Made by a program: the position numbers and the translations under genes. A stretch of 64,000 nucleotides of DNA, taken from assembly GCA_963576475.1 (NCBI GenBank), contig OY754967.1, positions 22,283,914 through 22,347,913 of the forward strand, in the 5' to 3' direction. The notes under the pieces are model-generated. The model searched no databases. It had not been told where the DNA came from and saw only the letters and a list, made by a program, of their open reading frames with translations. Every line of letters starts with the position of its first letter. Within the stretch, counting starts at the first letter, position 1. The DNA comes from Molanna angustata. Taxonomy: Eukaryota; Arthropoda; Insecta; Trichoptera; Molannidae. This document shows, in pieces, positions 12,216-23,200 of the stretch.

Positions 12216-12534
12216 AAATTTCATGAAAAGTGACATGAGAAGCAAAAGTTTGGCCACTGAGATATGTAATGACAAAATAAAAATATCTAATATCAAGGTA
12301 ATGTTAAATATATAACAGAAAAGGATAGCGTGTACAATGAAATAAAGCAAAGAATGTTGGTCAAGAAACACAAATATCTCGGAATACCCCAATAGGAACT
12401 AGACGTGGTGTGAAGATGTGCAATTATGATAGACAAGTGAACATTTAATGATTTTTCCTTAAAGAAAAATGTAATTAGAACTTCGAAAATTCCAAAAATA
12501 TCTTGTGATACAATTTGTTGTTGACAAGAAAATT

Positions 12535-12876
12535 TCAGAAGACATTATAGTCTGAGAGATTAGCACCGTTTTCGGTTAATCTGGTTTTTGATATTCTCTT
12601 ATTGAATATAGGTATGATGGAAATGTTAGGGGATTCATAAATTGTTGATCTTTTGTTGAAGGCGACTCTTGCTTGGTGGATTCTGCTTTTGATGTCTGCT
12701 GTTGAAAGTCCGTCTTGAGATATTCTGCTTCCCAGATATATAAACTCTTTCACCTGCTTAATTTCGATGCCACCCAGAACAATATTTGCTGTGCATTCCT
12801 CCCTTTCAGCAACCATGCATTTTGTTTTGTCCTTATTTATCCACATGTTATAATCACTTGTTAGGATGCCTTCCAT
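12535..12876 (-). pseudogene. LINE RT fragment, inverted 5' part of a twin-primed copy
   Basis: The translation contains INKDKTKCMVAEREECTANI and EFIYLGSRISQDGLSTADIK, followed by RIHQARVAFNKRS. This is the region downstream of the YADD motif in RTE/BovB-like reverse transcriptases, including the FxYLGSxI thumb motif. The piece ends abruptly at 12876, where the LINE's terminal region continues on the opposite strand. Confidence 0.8.
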
Positions 12877-13018
12877 CTAACTGTAGAGGTCGCCCCAGAA
12901 ACAACAATATAGACCAGATAATCGGTGACGTGCGCTGTAGCAGCTACAAAGAGATGAAGATACTGGCGAACGATAGAGTTAAGTGGAAAGATCGAGTGTT
13001 TGGTGCAGACCAATCCTA
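12877..13018 (+). pseudogene. LINE 3' coding end, directly oriented part of a twin-primed copy
   Basis: The plus strand reads NCRGRPRNNNIDQIIGDVRC, then SSYKEMKILANDRVKWKDR and a stop. This matches the extreme C-terminus of the same class of LINE ORF (RGRxRxxxIDQI...SSYxELKxxAxDRxxWR). With the minus-strand piece immediately to its left it forms the head-to-tail inversion left by twin priming. Confidence 0.7.
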
Positions 13019-13044
13019 GGATTGTGACCCAGAAGAAAGAAGAT

Positions 13045-13358
13045 AGGTATGAAAAGGGTGTCTGGCACATGGGAGTAGTTGCGTTTACCAGTGTGGATCC
13101 TCTTTATAGATGAAAATTGCAGATTTAATCATCATTTCAATATAATTTGTATATGTATGTTATTTATACCTATAAAATCCGCCAGTTTGTGAAATATGTA
13201 CTTATTGTTGTTACTAAAATATGTATAAAAAAAAACAAAAAAAAATCCAGAAATCTTCCCGGTGTGCGCTGATGAATAAAAAAAAAAGGACTTACAAACG
13301 CAACTACTCTCAGGTTAGAGACTTACCTTTTTCATACCTATATTCAATAAGGAAATAT
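13045..13358. mobile_element. MITE with about 65-bp inverted ends, copy 1
   Basis: The left end (ATAGGTATGAAAAGGG..GTAGTTGCGTTTACCAGTG) is inverted at the right end (CGCAACTACTC..TTACCTTTTTCATACCTAT). A related, longer copy is at 46083-46773. There is no coding capacity, so it is a non-autonomous DNA element. Confidence 0.7.
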
Positions 13359-13359
13359 T

Positions 13360-14460
13360 AAAAAATCGTTATTTGACGTTGCTATTATCTTACAAGTTGT
13401 TTTCTACAAGTATAATTGTTGTGACCAATGAAAAACAATTTAAGAATAAGCTGTGATAGCAACAGGTGGTATATTGAGAAAAGAGTTGCCCAGAAGACAA
13501 TATAGTATACTTAAAAAAAAATTAAGAAACATTGGGTCTGTAAGTCTTACTAATATTTATTTAATCATGAGATTTTATGCCAACCAAATTCTCTGTTAAC
13601 CTTGAACCATGTAAAAAAAGAAATACCAATTCATCTATTTAAACGAGTCATCATTGATTCTAAGACTTAAAATATAATTCTATACAATATTCAGGTGTAG
13701 ATTCAATTAAAATATATGACTCAGAACTAGAATAGTGTTTTTAAAATGCTTCTGACTCAATTTTTCATCAAAAGCAAATCAAAATAAATTTCTAAATATT
13801 GAATATTATTATTTTTGTTGTACATATAGGTCAATTGGTAACTTGTATGTGAGAAAAAATTTTCAATGCCATAAGAGTTTTCATTTTTAACAAATGATTG
13901 TTTATATTGATCATTTTGTTTCAAGTTAGCTAATTATAGTCAAAGTTAACTTTTCACTAAAATTGGATCAATCTTCATTTTTCAATGAAAATATTAGACT
14001 CTTCAGCCAAAGGTTTGTGCTTCATTCTACATAGACGTATTTCACTGTTTTCAGACTGGATTTGTATTGACATGTCAAAATGTGAGTAATTAGATGGGTC
14101 GTAAACAAATACTTCTGGTAATTACCTGAGAAAAAGATCCATTAAATACCTGAGAAGCATTACAAACCAAAAATATAGCTATCCCCTACTATCCAGAAAA
14201 ATCATGTGTGCGCAGAACATAAATATGTGTATTTTGTTCGGTTAGTTTGATCATGTGTATGCAGAAACCGTCCTTCTAGTTTGGCAATTACTATAGTATT
14301 TTTCATCAAATAACTTGAAAAAACATGTGGGCTGCACAAAGCGCAAATTAGTTTATTCTGTCGGTATAAATGTAAACTTCCCCTTCCATAATGAAAATCT
14401 TCCAAGTTATTTGCCAGAAACTATAACCATAAATAAAATTAAAATATATTTTTAAACAAA
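13360..14460. other. No gene seen
   Basis: AT-rich. A short acceptor-27 base-donor arrangement at 14047-14084 was noted but cannot be joined in frame to the exon-like block that follows. Confidence 0.35.
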
Positions 14461-14466
14461 ATATAG

Positions 14467-14583
14467 GATTGAAACAGTTTTACGCATAATTGACAACTTG
14501 GATATGTCTGAAGAATATTTAATCAATCCAGAGCATGTTACAGTCATTTCAATTTCATTGCAAATGTTCATTTTGCAAGATAA
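14467..14583 (+). CDS. Possible exon of an unidentified gene
   Basis: This 117-base block has an AG acceptor at 14465-14466 and a GTAAGT donor at 14584. It encodes ETVLRIIDNLDMSEEYLINP and EHVTVISISLQMFILQD with no stop in this frame. It ends with two bases of a codon, which fits the block at 17154. I do not recognise the protein. An open frame of 38 codons bounded by good splice sites is suggestive only; chance cannot be excluded. Confidence 0.3.
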
Positions 14584-15539
14584 GTAAGTTTCAATAACAT
14601 TCTTACTTATGTCAACTTATTAAATCTTATATACAGCCTTTTTGAGTTTGCCCATTTTTTTAAATTTCATATGGTCAATCAATGTTAACATTAATAATAA
14701 CATATCTTTAATCATTTTACAAAAATAGTAAACAGATCATTCTCTACATTTTATAAAAAAATGTAGCAACTGTCAAGTTAAACTATTTTGTTGTCTCTAT
14801 TTGATTGAAGGTTGCAAATAAATTGGTGGACAATGTGAGTCATTAATTGAGTCATGGTGAAACTGCTATTCTGTTGCAAAATTATGATAGATAATATATT
14901 AATTTCATAAACTTTTCTAATGAAATACAACTCATTAGCTGTCAATAATATGTTATGTAAATGAAATGATCATATAAACTAGTGTTTATCACTCTTACAA
15001 AAGTGCAGACAATTGTAAGAATGCAGTAAGAAATCAGAATATTTAATCAGATAACACAACGTGACTCACTGCAATCTAATGCAGTTCTAGAAACAATAAT
15101 TCACTAGTTTATAACCGTAAAAATAAGTGAATATCCAGCTAAAACGAAATAATGACGCAAAAGGCAGGAAACGGTCGACAATTTACGAAACTGAAACGTC
15201 ACATTTTACGAAGCTAGCTCCTTCGTATCAATTTAAAACACTTATTTGGTACACCCGAAAATGCAATAAAGTAACGTGCTTAGTGAACATTGAGGCCGGC
15301 GACATACAAGGCAAAATAATTAAAGGTCATGATTAATCTTCAGTGTTCGCATATTGTAATTCTGATATCTAGTAATACATAACACATTGTCGTGAATACT
15401 TGAATTAAATCGTAATTCTTTAAGATCTAAATACCTAGATATCGGTAGAAATCAACCGCGATCACGATGTCGCCGGCACTCAGCAAAATGGCTGAAGCGG
15501 ACACTCCTCCAATGCGTCACACTTTTTAATACGATTTAC

Positions 15540-15780
15540 ACACATAACAACATATTCACTAGATGTACAATAATAAATTTAACACATGGATGATAAAATA
15601 CGTTAGCAAAACACTTACTTGATTGAGGGAGGAACTCGATATAGCAAATGGCTATGCACTCTACGCTATATCCCCAACGGTGAACCACGAACAACTGACG
15701 GTTAGGCTGAGGGGGGCGAGGGGAAAAAGACCATATCCGGTTTGGGGTCCTCACATTTAAAATAAGCAACTGCAAAAAGG
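15540..15780. other. Mixed-composition block of unknown nature
   Basis: A less AT-rich segment (GGCTGAGGGGGGCGAGGGG near 15702) lies between AT-rich flanks. ORFs exist on both strands, but none shows family features. It could be an old element or a first exon. Confidence 0.2.
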
Positions 15781-15939
15781 AAGTGCTATATAAAAGTATT
15801 AGGTAGGTTCCGATTGAACAAGAACCTACTTAAAATATTAATAAAAATAATAATTAAAGCATACGAATAAAGTTTAGAATCTTATCGTCTATTTTTTTAT
15901 CAAACTTAAAAGATGCAACCTGAATGCAAACTACATTTT

Positions 15940-16022
15940 AAATAATAATAAGCACTTTATTGCCAATTTGTTACAGCTAACCAGTATTTCCAGCCCAGAA
16001 AACCAAGTATTGCGTGAGAAAT
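15940..16022 (-). mobile_element. SINE family A, 3' fragment
   Basis: Shares with the SINE at 10990-11195 the block TTGCCAATTTGTTACAGC, CCAGTATTTCCAGCCCAGA and TTGCGTGAGAAAT. The tRNA-like head is missing. Confidence 0.6.
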
Positions 16023-16472
16023 CATTATAAAATTATTTATTTATCTTATTGTACATAATACAATATATTTTTGCTTATTTCCTTTTAATTATTGTATGCA
16101 TTTACTGTGTGCTGTCCTATGTAAAATAAAATCCTCAACATAATATTTTGTAAAGTTATATTTCAGACCACTTCCCTTTACAATATTTGAGACTGAAGGG
16201 AAAGGACGGATGGAGGCACTGAAGAGACGAAGGGGACTGTTTTTAAAAACTACCTAATTTTTGTTAATTTTTATTTATTGTATTGGGTATTTTTTACTCG
16301 TTCAGAATTTATCAAAACAAATAAGCAGTTCAAAATTACGAAAACGGTGTTCTTGATACGTTGACATATTGCTTCACATCTACCTTCTCGAGTAACGTCG
16401 GGTATAAAAACTAGTAAAAAATAAAATAAAATAAACAAATATAATGCACACTGGCGGGTTAGTTACCACAAG

Positions 16473-16566
16473 TCGCATGTAACACATGAGATCCAACTGT
16501 CGAGAATACAAATCAATAACTATTTTAAGATATTTTGTTTTCTATATAAAACATGTAGGTATGTAT
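16473..16566 (+). mobile_element. Dispersed non-coding element, deleted copy 3
   Basis: Starts with the same GCATGTAACACATGAGATCC head as the copies at 3.2 and 11.2 kb, then jumps to the interior block ATTTTGTTTTCTATATAAAACATGTAGG. Only the 5' part remains. Confidence 0.6.
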
Positions 16567-17153
16567 TTAGGCAATGGATATATCTACGCACAGAAATTGG
16601 TGTTGCCAGACACAAAAAAAAAGTGTGGACAGCACTTAAAAAAAATATTCCAATTAATTCCTTGGTTGATAGAAACGGCTATAAACTAATGAAAAAAAAA
16701 TCAAATAGCAAACGTACTAATTTCGAATAACTAAAAGGAACAGTACTTTCGTTTTTCTTAACATTTCCATAAATAAAAATAAACTCGCTTACTCTAATAA
16801 TTACGAAACTGCCATATAGTTTCCTTACTAACTTATTCATCTCTATTTTTGTCTGTTGCATCTCAATATTTCAATAAATACAAAATACAAATAAACTTAG
16901 ACAAACTAGCATAATAACGAAACTGTCATTTATATAATTTATTTTTTACTAACTCCTATACCTCTATATTTTAGCTTGTTCTGCTGCATCACTTCTTTAA
17001 GACTTCTGCATCTCTTCCATTTTCCATTTTATTTGATGTTTGGATTCACATGATAATAATACAACAGGGTTTCATATTATAGTGGAATTGTTAATATTTT
17101 TTGTATGTTAATAATAATTTATCCAACTGTATTTTTTTGTTAATGATTTTAAG

Positions 17154-17466
17154 TGTCTCACAACACTATTACAATCTATCGGAAACGCCATCTTACGATG
17201 GCTCCAGTATAGATCAGCGATTCAAGCTTGCTATTCATGATCAGGTATTATATTTACTTACTGTACAGCTATCTACGGAGTCAGCTTTGATAAAACCTCA
17301 TCTCTGAAACTTCAAATATGTCAAATTTACCATTCAACCGGCATATATATTCAAAGTTGCTGTGAAAACATCACAAGTGGGCACTTTGTTTAATAAAACA
17401 GTTATTAATGTAGGAAAATGGCATTTTGTTCAATCAGAGTGTATACAAATCTTCATCAGAGAATAA
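17154..17466 (+). CDS. Possible coding block of an unidentified gene, one in-frame TGA
   Basis: After an AG at 17152-17153, the frame that continues from the block at 14467 reads VSQHYYNLSETPSYDGSSID, then RFKLAIHDQ. A GTATTA donor could follow at 17245. Without splicing the frame runs to a TGA at 17305-17307 and then stays open to 17466, with a protein-like stretch YVKFTIQPAYIFKVAVKTSQ and VGKWHFVQSE. This is either an exon followed by chance coding, or a decaying gene or element fragment with one stop. No family was recognised. Confidence 0.3.
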
Positions 17467-18049
17467 AAACGGGATAACAATTCGCTAACGGTAATTACGT
17501 ATAAACATTTTTAAATTCTATTTTCGTTTGAGAAGGAATATTTCTGTGAATAGGAGAGATGAGCGGTCGCCCATATTGGCCAGTATTAGAACTGCCGTAG
17601 GCGTATTTACTTTTAAAATCAATTTGACAATCGAACCATGTTTTGACGAGAGGTCTTATTACGTGTCAACAGTTTTCATAGAACATAAATTAGAATTATG
17701 CCTTGCAATTTAGGAAACTAAATCATATAAGTTTTAAATAAACACCTAAACAAAACTGTTTTTAATTATTATAGCCATACAATGTTTGATAAAAAAAATC
17801 GATCGACCGGCCAAGAACCGACACAAAAAAACAGTTGATAGCTGTCAAACGAAAAATCTGTATCGACAAATAGACACTTTTGTCAACATTTGATGTGTTA
17901 CCATAATAATCCCAATAATCCTTACTTACGTTCGTAGAAGTTTGTGTGTTGCCATACATTTGTGCTTAGAAATTACTGGGTTGCCATATAAAAAATACTG
18001 GGTTGCCATATAAAAAAATAAATCTGTCTGTAGGAATTACAGCTACGAT

Positions 18050-18520
18050 GTATTTAAGATGTAAAAAAATCTTAGACGACCTGAATATTGACTGCTCTCC
18101 AGGCACGGACGGTATTTCCGCTAGAGTAATTAAATCATTCAAAGAGAGATTATTAAAACCACAAGTTCATATTTTTAACTTAAGCATCACCAATATGGTG
18201 TCTTCCCGTCCCAACTAAAAACGGCTAAAATTACACCAATACACTAAGCAGGCAAAAAAGATGATCCAAACAACTACCGACCTATATCCATTTTAAACAC
18301 TTACTATAAGTTTCTTAAAAATGTATATTTAATCAATTCACCAATTTCTTTAAAAAACATCAAATCTTAGCCAATAACCAGTTTGGATTCAGGAAAAATC
18401 GGGGTACGCAAGAAGCAATACAGGAAGTTGTTGGTTATATTTAATTCTGATAAACTAGACAATAAGAAAAATATTTAGCAATAGCATTAGAATTAACGAA
18501 AGCTTTTGACACTCGATGTA
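18050..18520 (+). pseudogene. Jockey-type LINE reverse-transcriptase remnant with frameshifts
   Basis: One frame reads DCSPGTDGISARVIK (RT domain 1-2 region). Shifted frames then give NNYRPISIL and NNQFGFRKNRGTQEAI, the classic jockey-clade landmarks (P-G-xDGI, YRPISLL, QFGFRxxxST). The frames are broken and the palm catalytic motifs are missing. Confidence 0.7.
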
Positions 18521-18521
18521 A

Positions 18522-18862
18522 ATTTTGAACGTCACACGTTAAAATACTGTCAATAAAATAAAATAAATAAATAAATAAAAAACACACAGCCGAAATATTA
18601 ATCGGGAGCGAACGGCAGTCACCCAACCGGCATCTGCCGGTGTCTGGGATCCGAGGATGCTTTCGTCGATAGCTTGCCCCCTTCGCACATCGACGACGGG
18701 CCGTTCCAGCATTGAAGGTACATCAGCATGTTCGTGGCTGTGAAGGAGTACGTGTACCCCAGAAACCAAAAAAAGATTTGTGACATTTTTTTCCTTGTGA
18801 CAATATTTCGGCTGTGTTTTTTTTTATTTAACCATTTTATTGACATTATTTGAACGTGTGAT
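18522..18862. mobile_element. Element with about 85-bp imperfect inverted ends
   Basis: Left GAACGTCACACGTTAAAATA..ACACACAGCCGAAATATT is inverted on the right as AATATTTCGGCTGTGT..TATTTGAACGTGTGATG. The GC-richer middle (18600-18750) carries no recognised protein. It is non-autonomous and abuts the LINE remnant to its left. Confidence 0.65.
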
Positions 18863-19399
18863 GTCTAAAATTTACATTCATCGTTTGTGATGTCCTATTT
18901 TATTGACAATATTATTTATTTTAATATTTTATATTGTGAGATAACCGTGCCGTCTGACGTTTGTGCACTGACACTTGACATTTATGTATGATCAGACCAC
19001 GGTTTCAGTTATGGTCGAGTTTTAATTTGTCTCGTTTGGCGAGGGTATGTGTGGGCATTTTATTTCCGGACATTACAAGACATTGAAAAATGAGCTCGAC
19101 CTCCAAGCGACTTGGGAGGAGGGTATCAATTGCACTAAGATAAAGATAAAAAAACACCTCATAGCAAAAAAAGATAGGGAAAGTACAAGAAGAGGAAATT
19201 GGAATCAATCAGGAGTAGAAGTCCATGATTGGATAAATAAGTAAATTTGTTTTAAAAGTAATGTGGCAGGTTTGGATTAGAGAGAATATTGTGCAATGTT
19301 GTAAAAATGTATATATTGCGCCGCTGGCATATCTTGGGCCAACAAATAAATTGTGATACGATGATACTGATCAATTTTTTTCAACCTACTGATCAATTT

Positions 19400-19490
19400 G
19401 ATATATAATTTAATATGAATTTCTCTTCTGATGTGAATCGAATTCAAGACATTGGTACCTAAGCCACTTTACCACGGCGGCCATGGCATC
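19400..19490 (-). mobile_element. SINE family A, tRNA-like head
   Basis: The minus strand reads ATGGCCGCCGTGGTAAAGTGG, then TTGAATTCGATTCACATCAG and AGAGAAATTCATATT. This is a diverged tRNA-like A/B-box head and start of the SINE body. Confidence 0.55.
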
Positions 19491-19696
19491 GTGGTAATTA
19501 TAAATTTAATGTTCTTAATTATAAATTTGACAAATAGATATAAGGGCCTTTGGAATGATCCTGAATCATTAAACGATGCTAAAGAAATGGTTTATTATTA
19601 CTATTGATTACATAATTAAAAAAAATATATTTTAAAAAAATAGTTTCATTCCACAAAGAATTTGACATCTAAATAATAATCTATTTTTTGTATAAA

Positions 19697-19863
19697 AAAT
19701 GAATATGTCCTTGTTAAACAAGTACATATACATCTTCCTACGTTCTCTAAAATAAGCAAATAAATGCTTGTGCTATAGGTGAATGAAATCGGTCGAGGCA
19801 GGATTCGAACTCGCGACCACTGGATTACTAACCCAGCGCGCTAACCGCTCTGCCACCGACCCA
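19697..19863 (-). mobile_element. tRNA-derived SINE (family B), copy 1
   Basis: The minus-strand head has GGTCGGTGGCAGAGCGGTTA, an anticodon-like loop TTAGTAA and AGTTCGAATCC (B box), followed by a body shared with 29828-29988. Acceptor and T stems contain mismatches, so it is read as a SINE head and not as a working tRNA-Thr. The right copy lies beside the end of the large inverted-repeat element, and the junction reads the same as here. Confidence 0.75.
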
Positions 19864-20226
19864 TTTAACATATGTAAGAAAAAATATTTATATTTAATAT
19901 AAATTAAACCAAATAGCAATTTCAATACATAATATTGAACCGTTTTTACTTTCAAATAACCATTTTTTTTATTTTCAATGTTCAATTATTTTTTATGCGA
20001 GTAATACTTACATTTAGGAACACGTGTTATTAAACCATAGATACGTACATAGAAAAGACATACTTGATACGCATGTTTATGTGAATGTCAAAGTAACCTG
20101 TATTGCAAAGTAACCTCAAATAATTAATCAATAGAATATTAGGTTATTTTTCAAAGGCATTTGTTTATTATTTTACCTTTCAAACCTCTGAAAGAATAAA
20201 TAAGCCTACTTCACTAAAAATATACA

Positions 20227-20254
20227 ATGCCGAAGTCTAAAAGAGATAAAAAAG
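20227..20254 (+). CDS. MRTO4: MRT4 exon 1
   Basis: This exon is only 28 bases: ATG CCG AAG TCT AAA AGA GAT AAA AAA G, encoding MPKSKRDKK plus the first base of a Val codon, followed by the donor GTAAAA at 20255. The conserved [10 protein letters not shown]-terminus and the exact phase match to exon 2 (TT completes GTT) identify it despite its size. Confidence 0.92.
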
Positions 20255-23200
20255 GTAAAATATATTTAATTTAGCTGAACAAGGATTGATTTTGAACATA
20301 ACCAATTTTATCATAGTTTATATTTACTAATATTGCATTATGTTTGACTGCGTTCTTGAAGTTTATAACAGCGGTCATAAATACACTCATTCGTGTATTT
20401 TTTTCGATCACTTTTAATTATTTATAGTAGGTATTAATTTCTGACTTACTGTAGGTAAAAAATGAATAATGTACCTGAGGTAAACTACAGTGAGTCCAAA
20501 AATCCTGAAATTGAGATATTAATGTAACGACTACATTTCCTGCGACGCATTTTTGTTCAATAATAATAACTTCTAACGTGTGTAGTAAAGTTATTATTAA
20601 AAAAATATTGTCATAACTCCATTACATTATAGGTAAACAACAGTTTCAAACCATACAATTGTTAATTTTATTTTAGTCATTTGTAATCCATATATTATAT
20701 AATATAAAACTGATGACTTTAAGCTCTGAAGTTAAAAGTATGTATAGTTTATCACAATATTGTCACATGTAAAATTCAGATTTTGGACTTACTGTAGTTT
20801 ACCTTTATTTTTTATTAAAAATGAATAAGGTGAGTTGGGGGAAGATCGAAAACGGGGTAAGATTGATAATTTGAATTTACTCCAAAGTCCTGCAACATTA
20901 TTAGTTGTCGATGGTTCGGTTTGTTACGTCATTTCTTCACATACCATCATTCAGTTGAAGCTAGTTCCACGCGCTAAGTGGACGTGTGATATGATCAATT
21001 TACTCAGCAGAGGTATTTTCGCGCCAAATTGTGAGATATTCGGTCTTACCCCATATTGAATAACTCAGCTAATATTCGATTTTTTATTGATATTTTTTTT
21101 TGAATTTGTGAACATATTTGCAATGTTTTATTTCTCTAAGTATAAAAGTTTTCATTTTAAACCTTATTCCGGTCTTAACCCATCAAAAAATCAAGGGGAA
21201 GTTCGGAATACTTAATTTCCGATCTTTCCCCATTTTGACTATCCATTTTTTTTTTTTTTTTTGAGTGGCAGCTCTCCAAGGAGAACACACTTAGGCCGGT
21301 TGGCCCTTTGTGATACCACAGTGGGGTTGTTCTTCCCCTTCACTAAACCACATTGAACCAGCCTGAGTGGTTGATAAATGTCAGAACGTCGCTAATGTCA
21401 GCATACGCTATGTCCATCAGGTCATCATAGAAGAAACTTCCCAGGAATTTCCTCCTATTTCTGGAGAGAGCAGGGCATTGACAGAGGAAGTGGACTACCG
21501 TCTCTTCTTCCTCTTCGTCTTGGCATGCTCTGCAATAATCAAATGCCTCTAAACCAAGCCTTCTGGCATGTTTTCCTATGAGCCAGTGCCCCGTTAATAC
21601 CGATGTGACTCTGGCTAGTGCGTCCCTTCTGAACGAGAGCATCTCCCTTGTTCTTTTGAGATCATATTTTGGCCATGTTTGTTTGGCAATGGCACACGTG
21701 CTTTCTTCAGACCATCTTTGATTGGCACGAGTTATCGTTTTCTCATCGACCCGGAGTTTACATGTTGCCATGGGAACCCCGGGTCGATGATTTATTGTTT
21801 CTAAAGGTAACAGGGTACCTGCCCTGGCCAGTTCATCTGCCTTACAGTTACCTGTTATATCATTGTGACCTGGTACCCACATAACAAGTATGTTAAACCG
21901 CTCGGCCGCTTTGTTTAATGCTATGCGGCAGTTCAGGGCAACTTTAGAGGTCGTTAATGCGCCTCGCAGAGCCTTGATCGCTGCTTGGCTGTCTGTGAGG
22001 ATACGGACTTCGCTGCCTTGCATTGCGGCCCTTTGTATCCATCCTATTGCTTCTTGAATCGCCAGGATCTCTGCCTGAAAAACACTGCAGTGGTCTGGCA
22101 ACCTGAATGAGATATTGATATTTGGTTGCTCCGAAAATACCCCTCCACCCACCCTTCCGTCCAGTTTCGACCCATCTGTGTATATCACCATCTGGGCCTC
22201 ACCATGGTGAATTGCGTTCTCCTTCCACATCTCCCTCGAGGGGATTTGGGTGGAGAACCCATTCTCGAAGAAGGGTTTGGGAATGGTGTGGTCAATACCT
22301 TCGGATGGTTGTTTGTACTCCTGAAGAATCATGGAGTGCCCAATATGAGTCCCCTTCCAAGGGTTAACATTGTTCATTCTTAGGGCAGCGTTTGCCGCCA
22401 TTTGTTTCCCAAGGAGGTCAAGCGGAATCAGGTGCAGGATGGTGTCAAGAGCTTTAGTTGGTGTAGTTCTTAGACAGCCAGTGATTGTCACTTCAGCTAG
22501 TCTTTGAACTTTTGCCAGCTCCTTAAGGTGTGCCCCTTTTTTCAAGGAATGCCACCATACCACCACCCCATACATCATGATTGGCCTTATGACCGCCTTG
22601 TACATCCAGTGGGTTATCTTCGGGTGCACTCCCCAGCTTTTTCCCACGATCTTCTTGCAGGTGTACAGCGCATTTGTAGCTTTCCGTACTCTCTCCTGAC
22701 TATCCATAGTAAAATCCAGACCTTCCCAAACTTAAAAAAAAACATTCTTAAAAAAAAATTTGATTTCGGTAGGTACCTACTTAGTAATAAAGTATAATAA
22801 TAATAAAATATTTATTAAGACGAGTAAAAGTTTACATTTAATAATTATATTCCTATTAAATAGATAAATTAAAAAAATATAATTTATCATTGTTGAATCT
22901 GAATGAAAATAACATAAAAAATATGACCAATGATCATTTATAAATAATAATATTCTAAACTTTTGCACATTTAAACAGATTTTTCATCCTTTACATTCTT
23001 TTTTTTTTTTTTTCATGGCATTGCATCCTTTTGGATGATTTGTGTCCTTTACATTCTATGACACTTAATTTTTAGAAATTACATACATACATACATACAT
23101 ACCATCACGCCATGTCCCTCACGGGGTAGGCAGAGAGAACCGAACGCCACATTTTTCTATCTTGACACACATTCATCGCCTCATCAACATTCATACATCG

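Noticed and set aside
14047..14084. 27-base micro-exon with TTTTCAG acceptor and GTGAGT donor
   Set aside because: The phase required by the next exon-like block forces a stop inside it.
19789..19863. tRNA-Thr-like sequence (also 29905-29988)
   Set aside because: A and B boxes and an AGT-like anticodon loop are present, but acceptor and T stems mismatch, the sequence occurs twice with the same long 3' body, and it fits a tRNA-derived SINE.
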